Below, in pieces: positions 43,626 to 55,920 of a stretch of DNA of 64,000 nt (position 1 is its first letter; every line of letters begins with the position of its first letter). Source of the stretch: Mikania micrantha (taxonomy: Eukaryota > Streptophyta > Magnoliopsida > Asterales > Asteraceae); contig CM018683.1 of assembly GCA_009363875.1 (NCBI GenBank), forward strand, positions 39,392,804 through 39,456,803, read 5' to 3'. Under the pieces are notes generated by a model that saw only the letters and a list, made by a program, of their open reading frames with translations, did not search any database and was not told the origin of the DNA. A program made the position numbers and the translations under genes.

Positions 43626-43838
43626 TACTCCCCCTTGAACCTTGCTGTTGTATATGCTCAAACTTTATGTGCATCGGGAAACATATATGCATCAACATAC
43701 TCCCCTACAACCTTGCTATCAACATACTTCCCTTCAGTTGTAGCTATCATATTTTCACACAGAAAATACATCAGTCTCTTTGTTTCTACTTCACCCTCTC
43801 AATCTTAATCTCATTCTCTCTCTCTCTCTCTCTCTCTC
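43626..43838 (-). other. 3' end of element Y internal region and a (CT)n run
   Basis: It holds the polypurine tract beside the LTR, a second CTCCCCT run near 43700, and a CT microsatellite (about 43815-43838) into which G1 inserted. Confidence 0.7.
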
Positions 43839-44819
43839 TGTCACACCCCGAGCCGGCGGGGTTGGATCGGAGTCCCCGTCGGGCGGAAGGTTCCCGGGGC
43901 ATGATATCGCGGATGATAATCGTGATGATCAGATTGTTTACATAGCATCAATGTTAAGAATAACTAAAGCACAATCAAACGTTTAACTAGGATTACAAAG
44001 TTAAATTACAATATCAATGTTCAGTAATTTAACCCGGTAAACCTATCAAAAGAATATCATGTTCATATCTTGTAACTGTTCAAGATATCAAAAGTGTATC
44101 GCAACCATAGCAAAATATGTGCTTCTCCAAAAGTCTACTAGGTCTGCTAACTGGCATCCTAGTATGCAATCCAAAAGCTTAAGCCTATTCCTGTGCGTTA
44201 CCTGAGAAAACATGTAAGAAAACAAAGTCAACACAAAGGTTGGTGAGTTCATGTAGTTTTAGTATTTGTAAAATAGCTTTTGCAAACCTCCTAGGTAGAA
44301 CCTTGACCTCATTAACAACACCTGTATCATCCAACTCGGTATGCTTATATATAGGGCATACCCCTGAGTCGAGCCTACGACCCGCCCAGACACCGTCCCA
44401 CCACATACTAAGTCACATAGGACATTGTTATTAATGATAATTAAGCATTCTACCTACCGTTCGATTCATCCTTCATCATAGCTTTAGTTTACTGTTTTCA
44501 AAGTTTACAAGTCTGTAGCATTCGCATGTAATAGCTTCAATAAGTTTAACAAGCATCGTGTTTAAAAGTTTATGATGTTGACCCAAAAGCATTCATGCAT
44601 TCCCTAGGTAACAACCTTAATCTCATTAACACCAACTGTATCATCCAACTCGGTATGCTTATATATAGGGCATACCCCTGAGTCGAGCCTACGACCCGCC
44701 CAGACGCCGTCCCACCACATACTAAGTCGCATAGGACATTGCTGTTAATGACAATTAAGCGTCTTACCTACCCTCTATTTCGTTTATAGCTTTAGTATTA
44801 TGTTTAAGTTTATAGCATG

Positions 44820-45700
44820 AGTGAACATTGAGGACTCTCTGTATGGCAAGCACTGAGAGGCCATAAGTCTACCCCTCAAGTCCCGACTATAAAGGTCACC
44901 CTATGGCAAGCACTGAGGGACCATAATAGGTGCCTTCTAGTCCTAACCGTGAAGAACACATGAAGGCAAGCACTGAGAGACCAACTATTGTTCTTCAAGT
45001 CCCGACTAGGAAGAACACATGAAGGCAAGCACTGAGAGACCAACTATTGTTCTTCCATAGCCAATAGTTTTAGCATCCAAATAGTTTCGCAACCGGTAAG
45101 GCAAGCACTGAGAGGCCAAACCGTTGCTTTTGCAAAATAAGTTTATAGCATTCAAAGTTTATAGCATTATGAGCACTCCAAGCATTTCGAGCATTTAAGC
45201 ATGATAAGCATATGGTATTTACATTATAGCATCAGCACTTGGCATTAGTATATTGCATTAATCATCTGGTTTATGATTATAGATTATAGCATAAGCATTA
45301 CGAGTATAGTTTAAGAATATAATTTATAGCATAAGCATCACGAGTATAGTTTAAGATCACAGTTTATAGCATAAAAATCGAGTGTGTAGTTTAAGAATAT
45401 AGTTTATAGCATAAGCCTTTAAGAATATAGTTTAAGAATATAGTTTATAGCATAAAAGATTGAAGCACTTAGTTTAAGCATCAAGTATATAGTTTAAGCT
45501 TCTAAATTTCAACATAAGCATCAATCACCAAGTTTAAGCATATTGTTGTAGCATAAGCATCAAGTCCCATAAGCATCCAACATATGTTTTCAAGCCTTAA
45601 GTTTAAAGTATAAGTTTCAAGTCTATTGTTTTTCAAAGTATTCTAAGTTCTAGCATAAGTTTTCAACATAAGTATCATGTTTATGTTTAAAGCATTAATT
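44820..45700. repeat. Tandem repeats inside the G1 LTR
   Basis: The first array (44838-45125) has five copies of GGCAAGCACTGAGAG in units of about 55-60 bp. The second (45180-45700) is a looser array of GTTTATAGCATAAGCAT and TATAGTTTAAGAATATAG. The right LTR has the same arrays 6228 bases further on. Confidence 0.85.
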
Positions 45701-46519
45701 AACATTTCAAGAGTTTATGAAAGTGTTTAACATGCTTCTCAGTCCCGAAGTAAAACAAATAAATTTGAAAAGGGACAAATGAACTCACCTTAGGTCCGAA
45801 GTGATTGACTAAATAAAATGAAAATGCACGCTCTCTTTGTTTGCACTTGTTGTGGAATTCAAGCTCCTGTATTGATTTCATAATGTTGTCAATTATAAGT
45901 ATAAGTTTATAATTGACGCGCGTGTGTGTAATGATTAATGTTAGCCCTGAAGTTGGCTAACACTATAAGTCTAGATCGTCTTTCGGCCCCCTTATGTTTA
46001 TTCAAGATTTTAGTGATATATAGATTTATGTCACATTCTTGATCATGTGCTTGGTTTCTTAATCCACAACCATCCTTATAGTAAATGGTTCAAACTCCAT
46101 ACATGTTAACAAAATTAAATTGTCAATGTGTTATGTCTTTTATTTGATTGTTATGGGCCGAAAGATATTTGAATTGGACTATAATAAGTGGGCTTTATGA
46201 CTTGGGCCAAACAAGGAATACGTTATCTAACTTGAGCCGAATAACAAACGGTTTGGGCTTGTTTACTAATAGGTTGGGCCGGCTAGTGGCCATGGGCCAA
46301 ACTAATGGGCCGAATTGGGCCAATTAACTTATGTGGGGTTACACAATTGGGCCTTCCTTGATTTCTGTTGGGTCTAAGGCGAACGTGAGCCAATGTGGGC
46401 TTACTATAGATCTTGGGCCTAAAACCTTGCTGTTGGACCGGTAATATACGTGGGCTGCCAAATGGATGGACTACCGAAAATGATCAACCGACCATTTAGT
46501 TGGGCCGATGCTAGTTGTT

Positions 46520-46882
46520 CAGCGAACCTATGTAGTGGATTGCACTAGGGTTCGTTCATCTTGAAAGAAAAGGAATTCAGCTAGGGTTCGCCCATGCAGT
46601 CTTGCATGGGTTCGGCTTAGGTAGGTTCGTTCCAGGGTTCGTGGCTCATCTGTAGTAAGGTTCGGCCCTATATGGTTCGGTAGTCACCGAGAAGGTTCGT
46701 TGTCTCAGGATGGTTCGCCTCCTACATGGGTTCGCTTGCATGGTTCGGGAGTAGGAAGGTTCGTAGCCATTGATGGTTTGGTGGTAGGTGAAGCTGGCGA
46801 GTACAACAGGTTCGCTTGTCAGGGAACCATCAGAGTTCGGCTCTTTCCAAAAGGTCCGGCCACCTTTGTAAGGTTCGGCCGT
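46520..46882. repeat. GGTTCG motif cluster in the G1 LTR (left copy)
   Basis: About twenty copies of GGTTCG followed by C, G or T lie at 10-30 bp spacing, some in the palindromic form GTTCAGCGAACC. The right copy is at 52748-53110. On the element's own strand the cluster lies about 400-800 bases downstream of the TATA box, that is in the transcribed part. Confidence 0.85.
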
Positions 46883-48097
46883 CCTTGAGACCCACGAATC
46901 CGTTGTAGCTGCCGTCACCACCACGTTCAACTATCAGATCTGGTTATTTCCAAGTATTTCCACATGCAGGTCGGCTCATGGCACAGAATGGATAGTGTGG
47001 GTCGAAGGGTTTCACCGGTTAGATGGGTTGGCCGGACAAATGGGTTAAAAACCCTAATTTTCAGTGAACTTTCAAGCTTCGTACCTTCGCTTCAGCTGGA
47101 TAAAACTTCAGATGAGTTGTACTTTCATGTAGAGGGCTTCAAGAAGGTCGTTTAGGCGAAAGAATCATCCGATTTCGTTAAGAAACGAGTGAGATATGCT
47201 TGTTTGAAGGTAGAAAAGTGATGGTTATGGTGGTGGCCGGAAATGGTGAGTAGAGAGAGAATGGAGATGAAATAAATGAGGTAGGTGACTCAACTTAGGG
47301 TTTATATACCCCGTGAGTATTCGGGTTCATTTCGGTCGCTCGGTTCGCATTTTCGTCGCGTATCCGGGTCGTTACGCTTGTTTTTCGTAATTAAATTAAA
47401 AGAATTTATTTTAGAATGTTTTAGATTACGAATATTATTGAAAATTATTTTAATTATCGTTATGTTTATTTATCTTTCGAATTAAATGATTTATTCGCGT
47501 TTCGCTAATTCGTTCGCGATTTAATAAAATAGTTTAGTTTTATTATTTTATGATGAGTTTCAAAATTGTAAAATAGGAAATATTTTATTTCCTTAAATTT
47601 ATGATCGTTCGTGTCGTTATTCGTTTTCGTTATCGTTTCATCAGATCGCGTCACCATCGCGCGTATTCGTTCGAATCGTCATTCGAACGAACACGTCGAT
47701 GGTTTGGCTTTCTGATTCTTGTTTTCTACTGTTAAGTCATTATTTCAGAACGTTAAACTATCAGAATCATTCGTACAGATCGTCACCTATACGAATAATT
47801 CATCTGTTTAGCATTCCATAACAATAACCGTTAAAGTTTTGTCTTGTTTAACCTCACATACGTTTATACGCAATAGTATCATATCAAGTATTTATGTTTC
47901 AACACTGTGTTGTCTGACATGTTTCTGACTGTTAAACCCTAAGGTTTCAGTCAGTTTCAGACAATCGTTTAATAGTTTCATGCTTATCAGAAATGTATCA
48001 ATAGCATAACATAGTTTCCCGTAAGAGATATCTGAGTTACTGTACAAGTTACTGTACAGTTTACTGTTCCGGTTACGATTCCGGCACAGATGTTACA

Positions 48098-48562
48098 GTC
48101 TCCCCTTGTTAAAGAAATTTCGTCCCGAAATTTAAAAGTTATTATCGGTACGACTTTCTTTGTAACGAGTGGGAAAACTTCGCTTAATGTAATATCCTTA
48201 CGCTTCCAGATTAAACTCTAGGTCGCGTTTGGGATTTCCTACATATAGCTTCAAAGTTTTGCTAGTCTTACTGCTCATAGTTGTCTTATCGTTATTGTTT
48301 GCTAAATCCCTATGGGGCTCTAACACCTCATTGTTCAAACTAACCGATGCTATGAGCATCAGCTGTTACACAACTTTAGTGTTAGTTATGGCTTCCTACA
48401 TAGGTTATGTGCAATCAACTAAGAATTCGTTCTTAACCTTTATCGGAATAAAAGAATTCCTAAGTTCCATGGAATACTCGTGTGATCGTACTAAGAGGAA
48501 TAAGATAATTTCTTATTCATATTAGTATCAAAATAAAATGAATTCTTATGAGTGAGGAGATA
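48098..48562 (-). other. 3' non-coding part of G1 with polypurine tract
   Basis: The minus-strand run AACAAGGGGAGAC (48110-48098) touches the LTR. The rest shows no pol remnant I can recognise. A plus-strand ORF with a hydrophobic stretch (48229-48525) is antisense and not supported. Confidence 0.65.
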
Positions 48563-49951
48563 CTACATACCAGTACCCGTCGCCGGGTCTTGGTGTGCTG
48601 CAGCGGCTCCAATCATGAACGCCCTCCCACGAGGGACTTGTGCTCCTGGTTGTACTCTTTTCGGGCAGTCCCTGGAGAAATGACCTGGTTCCCCACAGTT
48701 ATAGCATCCTCGATGGTTATTGTTATGATTGCCAGTGTTTTGTGGTGGAGGGATTGCTACTGCGGCATTGTTTGTAGCTTGTGTGACCGGAGCACGGCAT
48801 TGTTGAGTTCGGTGGCCTAGTCGGCCACAGTTGTTGCATTGCCTGCATTGTACCGTAGCAGGATGATGAAATTTGCAGTGTGTGCACTAAGGATGCATTC
48901 CCACATAGTTTTTGGGTGCAGGGTTGACAGGTACTGCAGGGGCTTGTCTCAGAGGTGTAGCCACTGCATAGTTTCCGATGATCTTTTGCTTCTTTGTTTG
49001 ATGTTGTTCGGGCTTCTTCGTTGCTGCTTCCTTGGATTTCCCTATGTCATCTTTCAGAACTCCAGACCTCACCATTACCCCAGTAAGTTTAGCTGAAAGA
49101 GCAATGGCTGACTCCAAGGTAGCAGGATTTGCAGCCAACACAATACTCTGTATGCAGGAGGGTAATCCAGCAACATATCTGTCAATCAGCTTTTCCAAAG
49201 TTGGCACCATCTCTGGCACCAAAGCTACCAGTTCGTGATAGCGGGTGGTGAACGTCATATGGTCAGCTCCTTTCATCACGTGATTCGAGAGCTCAATCTC
49301 TAACTGTTGCAGTTCATGTTTCGGACAGAATTCGTTTCTCAGAAGAAGTTTGAACTCTGACCATGGCATTGCCATTGCTTCATCCCTGCCCTTGGCTCTG
49401 ATTTGAGCATTCCACCACGTCAACGCTCGCTTGCTAAACGAACCAGCTGCATAACGAACTTTGTGGTGTTCCGGACAACTGCTTATGTCCAGTGTATTCT
49501 CCATTTTCTCCAGCCATTGGATCAGTCCAACGGCTCCTTCAACTCCAGTAAAGCTCGGTGGCTTGCATCCTACGAATGACTTGTAGGAACAGTCTGAAGT
49601 GTGGCTAGTGTTTCCACTAGCTTCTCCAGTAGTGTGGCCAGAGTTGTTGCCATGGCTTTGAATCCTGTTGATCATCTCCGGGATGATATCCTTCATCTGA
49701 TTAGTCAGCTGACTGCTCAGTAACGTTGCCAAAGCAATAGTAGCAGGATCCAAAACTATAGTTGCAGTCGGGTTTGGAGGAGGACTATGTGGAGGAGGAG
49801 GAGGTGGCGGTGGTGAATCTGCAGGTGAAGGTGTCGAAGAGTGTGGTGCAGAAGTCTGTGTAGTAGGCACCGGAGTCGGTTGTTTTCTAGGCGGCATTCT
49901 GATCATAACCAAAAGGGTTTGGTTAGTGCAGTGATCGAATGCAGAAAACAT
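48563..49951 (-). pseudogene. Gag of gypsy element G1, one in-frame stop before the zinc knuckles
   Basis: The first 354 codons are open. The likely start is the ATG at 49897 (MPPRKQPTPVP) rather than 49951, because family members start MPPR. A proline-rich N-terminus is followed by a retrotransposon gag domain (about residues 125-290: FTGVEGAVGLIQWLEKMEN, ALTWWNAQIRAKG, LLLRNEFCPKHE, VAGLPSCIQ). A TAG at 48889-48887 ends the ORF. Behind it, in the same frame, two CCHC knuckles remain, CNNCGRLGHRTQQC and CYNCGEPGHFSRDC. The frame then ends at a TAG (48565-48563), right where the protease of autonomous relatives would begin. So pol was lost at the gag-protease border. The stop means this copy may lack a nucleic-acid-binding gag end. 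Confidence 0.92.
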
Positions 49952-50051
49952 AATGCAAACTTAAGTCTTGAATTCTCTACATGTGGGTCCCTAAGTTATA
50001 GTCTAGGCCAAACCATTTAAGTAAATGACCTAATATTCTCTATAACCTTGA

Positions 50052-50063
50052 GCTCTGATACCA
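50052..50063 (-). other. Primer binding site of G1
   Basis: TGGTATCAGAGC on the minus strand, complementary to initiator tRNA-Met, lies three bases from the LTR. Confidence 0.93.
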
Positions 50064-50066
50064 ATC

Positions 50067-53000
50067 TGTCACACCCCGAGCCGGCGGGGTTGGATCGGAG
50101 TCCCCGTCGGGCGGAAGGTTCCCGGGGCATGATATCGCGGATGATAATCGTGATGATCAGATTGTTTACATAGCATCAATGTTAAGAATAACTAAAGCAC
50201 AATCAAACGTTTAACTAGGATTACAAAGTTAAATTACAATATCAATGTTCAGTAATTTAACCCGGTAAACCTAACAAAAGAATATCATGTTCATATCTTG
50301 TAACTGTTCAAGATATCAAAAGTGTATCGCAACCATAGCAAAATATGTGCTTCTCCAAAAGTCTACTAGGTCTGCTAACTGGCATCCTAGTATGCAATCC
50401 AAAAGCTTAAGCCTATTCCTGTGCGTTACCTGAGAAAACATGTAAGAAAACAAAGTCAACACAAAGGTTGGTGAGTTCATGTAGTTTTAGTATTTGTAAA
50501 ATAGCTTTTGCAAACCTCCTAGGTAGAACCTTGACCTCATTAACAACACCTGTATCATCCAACTCGGTATGCTTATATATAGGGCATACCCCTGAGTCGA
50601 GCCTACGACCCGCCCAGACGCCGTCCCACCACATACTAAGTCACATAGGACATTGTTATTAATGATAATTAAGCATTCTACCTACCGTTCGATTCATCCT
50701 TCATCATAGCTTTAGTTTACTGTTTTCAAAGTTTACAAGTCTGTAGCATTCGCATGTAATAGCTTCAATAAGTTTAACAAGCATCGTGTTTAAAAGTTTA
50801 TGATGTTGACCCAAAAGCATTCATGCATTCCCTAGGTAACAACCTTAATCTCATTAACACCACCTGTATCATCCAACTCGGTATGCTTATATATAGGGCA
50901 TACCCCTGAGTCGAGCCTACGACCCGCCCAGACGCCGTCCCACCACATACTAAGTCGCATAGGACATTGCTGTTAATGACAATTAAGCGTCTTACCTACC
51001 CTCTATTTCGTTTATAGCTTTAGTATTATGTTTAAGTTTATAGCATGAGTGAACATTGAGGACTCTCTGTATGGCAAGCACTGAGAGGCCATAAGTCTAC
51101 CCCTCAAGTCCCGACTATAAAGGTCACCCTATGGCAAGCACTGAGGGACCATAATAGGTGCCTTCTAGTCCTAACCGTGAAGAACACATGAAGGCAAGCA
51201 CTGAGAGACCAACTATTGTTCTTCAAGTCCCGACTAGGAAGAACACATCAAGGCAAGCACTGAGAGACCAACTATTGTTCTTCCATAGCCAATAGTTTTA
51301 GCATCCAAATAGTTTCGCAACCGGTAAGGCAAGCACTGAGAGGCCAAACCGTTGCTTTTGCAAAATAAGTTTATAGCATTCAAAGTTTATAGCATTATGA
51401 GCACTCCAAGCATTTCGAGCATTTAAGCATGATAAGCATATGGTATTTACATTATAGCATCAGCACTTGGCATTAGTATATTGCATTAATCATCTGGTTT
51501 ATGATTATAGATTATAGCATAAGCATTACGAGTATAGTTTAAGAATATAATTTATAGCATAAGCATCACGAGTATAGTTTAAGATCACAGTTTATAGCAT
51601 AAACATCGAGTGTGTAGTTTAAGAATATAGTTTATAGCATAAGCTTTTAAGAATATAGTTTAAGAATATAGTTTATAGCATAAAAGATTGAAGCACTTAG
51701 TTTAAGCATCAAGTATATAGTTTAAGCTTCTAAATTTCAACATAAGCATCAATCACCAAGTTTAAGCATATTGTTGTAGCATAAGCATCAAGTCCCATAA
51801 GCATCCAACATATGTTTTCAAGCCTTAAGTTTAAAGTATAAGTTTCAAGTCTATTGTTTTTCAAAGTATTCTAAGTTCTAGCATAAGTTTTCAACATAAG
51901 TATCATGTTTATGTTTAAAGCATTAATTAACATTTCAAGAGTTTATGAAAGTGTTTAACATGCTTCTCAGTCCCGAAGTAAAACAAATAAATTTGAAAAG
52001 GGACAAATGAACTCACCTTAGGTCCGAAGTGATTGACTAAATAAAATGAAAATGCACGCTCTCTTTGTTTGCACTTGTTGTGGAATTCAAGCTCCTGTAT
52101 TGATTTCATAATGTTGTCAATTATAAGTATAAGTTTATAATTGACGCGCGTGTGTGTAATGATTAATGTTAGCCCTGAAGTTGGCTAACACTATAAGTCT
52201 AGATCGTCTTTCGGCCCCCTTATGTTTATTCAAGATTTTAGTGATATATAGATTTATGTCACATTCTTGATCATGTGCTTGGTTTCTTAATCCACAACCA
52301 TCCTTATAGTAAATGGTTCAAACTCCATACATGTTAACAAAATTAAATTGTCAATGTGTTATGTCTTTTATTTGATTGTTATGGGCCGAAAGATATTTGA
52401 ATTGGACTATAATAAGTGGGCTTTATGACTTGGGCCAAACAAGGAATACGTTATCTAACTTGAGCCGAATAACAAACGGTTTGGGCTTGTTTACTAATAG
52501 GTTGGGCCGGCTAGTGGCCATGGGCCAAACTAATGGGCCGAATTGGGCCAATTAACTTATGTGGGGTTACACAATTGGGCCTTCCTTGATTTCTGTTGGG
52601 TCTAAGGCGAACGTGAGCCAATGTGGGCTTACTATAGATCTTGGGCCTAAAACCTTGCTGTTGGACCGGTAATATACGTGGGCTGCCAAATGGATGGACT
52701 ACCGAAAATGATCAACCGACCATTTAGTTGGGCCGATGCTAGTTGTTCAGCGAACCTATGTAGTGGATTGCACTAGGGTTCGTTCATCTTGAAAGAAAAG
52801 GAATTCAGCTAGGGTTCGCCCATGCAGTCTTGCATGGGTTCGGCTTAGGTAGGTTCGTTCCAGGGTTCGTGGCTCATCTGTAGTAAGGTTCGGCCCTACA
52901 TGGTTCGGTAGTCACCGAGAAGGTTCGTTGTCTCAGGATGGTTCGCCTCCTACATGGGTTCGCTTGCATGGTTCGGGAGTAGGAAGGTTCGTAGCCATTG

Positions 53001-54325
53001 ATGGTTTGGTGGTAGGTGAAGCTGGCGAGTACAACAGGTTCGCTTGTCAGGGAACCATCAGAGTTCGGCTCTTTCCAAAAGGTCCGGCCACCTTTGCAAG
53101 GTTCGGCCGTCCTTGAGACCCACGAATCCGTTGTAGCTGCCGTCACCACCACGTTCAACTATCAGATCTGGTTATTTCCAAGTATTTCCACATGCAGGTC
53201 GGCTCATGGCACAGAATGGATAGTGTGGGTCGAAGGGTTTCACCGGTTAGATGGGTTGGCCGGACAAATGGGTTAAAAACCCTAATTTTCAGTGAACTTT
53301 CAAGCTTCGTACCTTCGCTTCAGCTGGATAAAACTTCAGATGAGTTGTACTTTCATGTAGAGGGCTTCAAGAAGGTCGTTTAGGCGAAAGAATCATCCGA
53401 TTTCGTTAAGAAACGAGTGAGATATGCTTGTTTGAAGGTAGAAAAGTGATGGTTATGGTGGTGGCCGGAAATGGTGAGTAGAGAGAGAATGGAGATGAAA
53501 TAAATGAGGTAGGTGACTCAACTTAGGGTTTATATACCCCGTGAGTATTCGGGTTCATTTCGGTCGCTCGGTTCGCATTTTCGTCGCGTATCCGGGTCGT
53601 TACGCTTGTTTTTCGTAATTAAATTAAAAGAATTTATTTTAGAATGTTTTAGATTACGAATATTATTGAAAATTATTTTAATTATCGTTATGTTTATTTA
53701 TCTTTCGAATTAAATGATTTATTCGCGTTTCGCTAATTCGTTCGCGATTTAATAAAATAGTTTAGTTTTATTATTTTATGATGAGTTTCAAAATTGTAAA
53801 ATAGGAAATATTTTATTTCCTTAAATTTATGATCGTTCGTGTCGTTATTCGTTTTCGTTATCGTTTCATCAGATCGCGTCACCATCGCGCGTATTCGTTC
53901 GAATCGTCATTCGAACGAACACGTCGATGGTTTGGCTTTCTGATTCTTGTTTTCTACTGTTAAGTCATTATTTCAGAACGTTAAACTATCAGAATCATTC
54001 GTACAGATCGTCACCTATACGAATAATTCATCTGTTTAGCATTCCATAACAATAACCGTTAAAGTTTTGTCTTGTTTAACCTCACATACGTTTATACGCA
54101 ATAGTATCATATCAAGTATTTATGTTTCAACACTGTGTTGTCTGACATGTTTCTGACTGTTAAACCCTAAGGTTTCAGTCAGTTTCAGACAATCGTTTAA
54201 TAGTTTCATGCTTATCAGAAATGTATCAATAGCATAACATAGTTTCCCGTAAGAGATATCTGAGTTACTGTACAAGTTACTGTACAGTTTACTGTTCCGG
54301 TTACGATTCCGGCACAGATGTTACA
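50067..54325 (-). repeat. 5' LTR of G1 (right copy)
   Basis: It has the same length and layout as 43839-48097. As the 5' copy it should drive transcription leftwards. The GGTTCG cluster is at 52748-53110. The repeated short ORFs in the two LTRs are mirror copies and not genes. Confidence 0.95.
53529..53537 (-). promoter_or_regulatory. TATA box of G1 5' LTR
   Basis: GGGTATATAAA on the minus strand is followed downstream (53515-53475) by a pyrimidine-rich stretch with CATTCTCTCTCTACTC, a usual start-site context. Confidence 0.6.
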
Positions 54326-54330
54326 CTCTC

Positions 54331-55820
54331 CATCTTATGTTTTTTTTTTTTCAAGATTCACCTGCTGAGGACTGCAGTGACATCTTCAACACACAGATCT
54401 TCATCACCCTTATCACCTACATCAGTTGACACATAATCAAAACTAGATGCCTCATCACAATTCCAAATTCTCTTTGTCACTTATTAAGAGTAAATCAATT
54501 ATAGTATTTACAAAGAATTAGTAAGTCACATCGGATAGTCTAAAAGAAAATAGAAGAAAATTTTTATGATTTTTTAATGATTTGAATAAACTCCCCCTAA
54601 AGCTATGAATTGCAAAATTGTATATTCTAGAATCCTACAAAATTTGTATTTTAACTAAAAAATAAATATGTTTTTGATGAGAAAGATCCAAACATGAGAT
54701 CATATTGTAATCATACTTCAGCATTACTTATTGATTGTTAATGAGATTTATTTAATCGATGCACAATCCTAGGACGATTGCCAGTATATGGGTCCACTTT
54801 AAATCTTACTACTTGTTGTGAATTTGGATTAATGAAAACCAATCACAAGACTTTGCGTTCCCCACTCACTTGAACAGATCCCCGCTTTGTGAAACATCAA
54901 CCAACAGCGATGCCATTGTAAATTAAAAGTTCAAATTCTTGCTTAGTTTGATCATGCAAAAATAAAGCAGAATATCTTTTGTGAAATAACAAAGTGTAAA
55001 ATAAAATAGAATGTTCAAAATCCGGTAACAAGATTGATACTTCTGTATGCGCAGATGAAACCAAGATGTTGAACCAAAAAATAATTTAAGTTTAAAACCT
55101 AGCAATCAGATTGATACTTCAGTATACACATAGAATGCCCAAGTTTTAAACAAACCAAGAAAATAAAAGCAGAATGTCCAAAACATAACAATCAGGTCGA
55201 TACGTAAGTATACGCAGAAAATGTCCATGTTTTGAACGAAAATAAAAGAAAGAAAAAAATGAACTCAGAATTTCTTTTGAAAAAGAAACACATGATCAAA
55301 CCAATATATGTACCAATACAATTAGCAATCACTGAGGCAAATGGCCACGCACTCAGGACAAAGATCGACCACTGTGTTCTAGTAATGTGTCCCACAAAGA
55401 ATGATTATGGCATTAGTCTACAGAAATCACAATTAAGTGAAAGACCTACCAACATATCATTCTTAATGCATTGTGATCGCTTTGTATTTGATCTTGTATG
55501 AACCAAGTAAGCTTCCAGAATGTTACAATGTACAATCATATCTCAAAGGTCGGATCAATTTCTCAATTTTCTAATTTTATATTGTTTTTGATTATTTAAA
55601 TTTTCTCCCCCTAAAATGCTAAAAATGAAAATCTTTTTGATTTTTAGAATTTTTTTAAGTATATAGAAAAATCAAAATTCCCGAAAAATTGACAACCGAT
55701 ATGATTTACGATCTTTGTACAACATTATGATCAATGTGACTTGAAAACATCAAGAAAATATGACAATGTAATTCCAAACCTGTCAAGTTCTCCAGAATAA
55801 TATGACAGTTAAAGAATTAG
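54331..55820 (-). other. 3' non-coding part of element Y with internal polypurine tracts
   Basis: Purine runs on the minus strand (TTAGGGGGAG) at 54600-54591 and 55615-55604 are extra polypurine tracts, as in element A at 29854. A loose repeat with GATTGATACTTCWGTATRC occurs near 55028, 55106 and 55188. A short acidic reading at 54460-54350 (GDKGDEDLCVEDV) may be the end of a lost third ORF. No reverse transcriptase or integrase is present. Confidence 0.7.
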
Positions 55821-55918
55821 AACAATTTTACCAAATACCCGCCAGGAAGTTCCACTATCAATGATCTCTCCTCCAATTGATAGGTCCTCTTGAAATCCTC
55901 CTGCACACGCTCACAAAC
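55821..55918 (-). pseudogene. Stub of pol in element Y, cut just after the protease motif
   Basis: Right after the gag stop the minus strand reads TGTGCAGGAGGATTTC, as in the gag-pol border of element A (TGTGCAGGTTGCCCC). It then gives EIIDSGTSWRVFGKI, which keeps the DSG protease triad context, and stops. Everything from here to RNase H is gone. Confidence 0.65.
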
Positions 55919-55920
55919 CA

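Larger units (their letters stand above)
43839..48097 (-). repeat. 3' LTR of G1 (left copy)
   Basis: In plus orientation it starts TGTCACACCCCGAGCC and ends CAGATGTTACA. Inside, in order: a 168-bp box repeated twice at about 315-bp spacing (44290-44458 and 44606-44775); tandem repeats (44820-45700); a GGTTCG motif cluster (46520-46882); and a TATA box on the minus strand near 47301-47309. Confidence 0.95.
43839..54325 (-). mobile_element. Gag-only gypsy element G1 with two 4259-bp LTRs, in element Y
   Basis: The LTRs are at 43839-48097 and 50067-54325, both 4259 bp, flanked by a perfect CTCTC (43834-43838 and 54326-54330). By eye I found about eight substitutions between them and no gap, so the insertion is recent. 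The 1969-bp internal region holds only gag. The primer site on the minus strand (50063-50052) sets the direction. This is the layout of a TR-GAG element: terminal repeats plus gag, pol supplied from elsewhere. It belongs to the same LTR family as the solo LTR at 4122-8194. Confidence 0.96.

Noticed and set aside
44820..45130. Possible CRISPR-like array from regular CAAGCACTGAG repeats
   Set aside because: Plant nuclear LTR sequence, units degenerate with related spacers, present in both LTR copies; no cas genes.
46646..47155. Short ORFs repeated at 52874-53383
   Set aside because: They are paired because the two G1 LTRs are near-identical; stops and lack of domains speak against a gene.
48229..48525. 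Plus-strand ORF with a hydrophobic stretch in G1
   Set aside because: It is antisense to the element, has no homology I recognise and sits in the 3' non-coding part.
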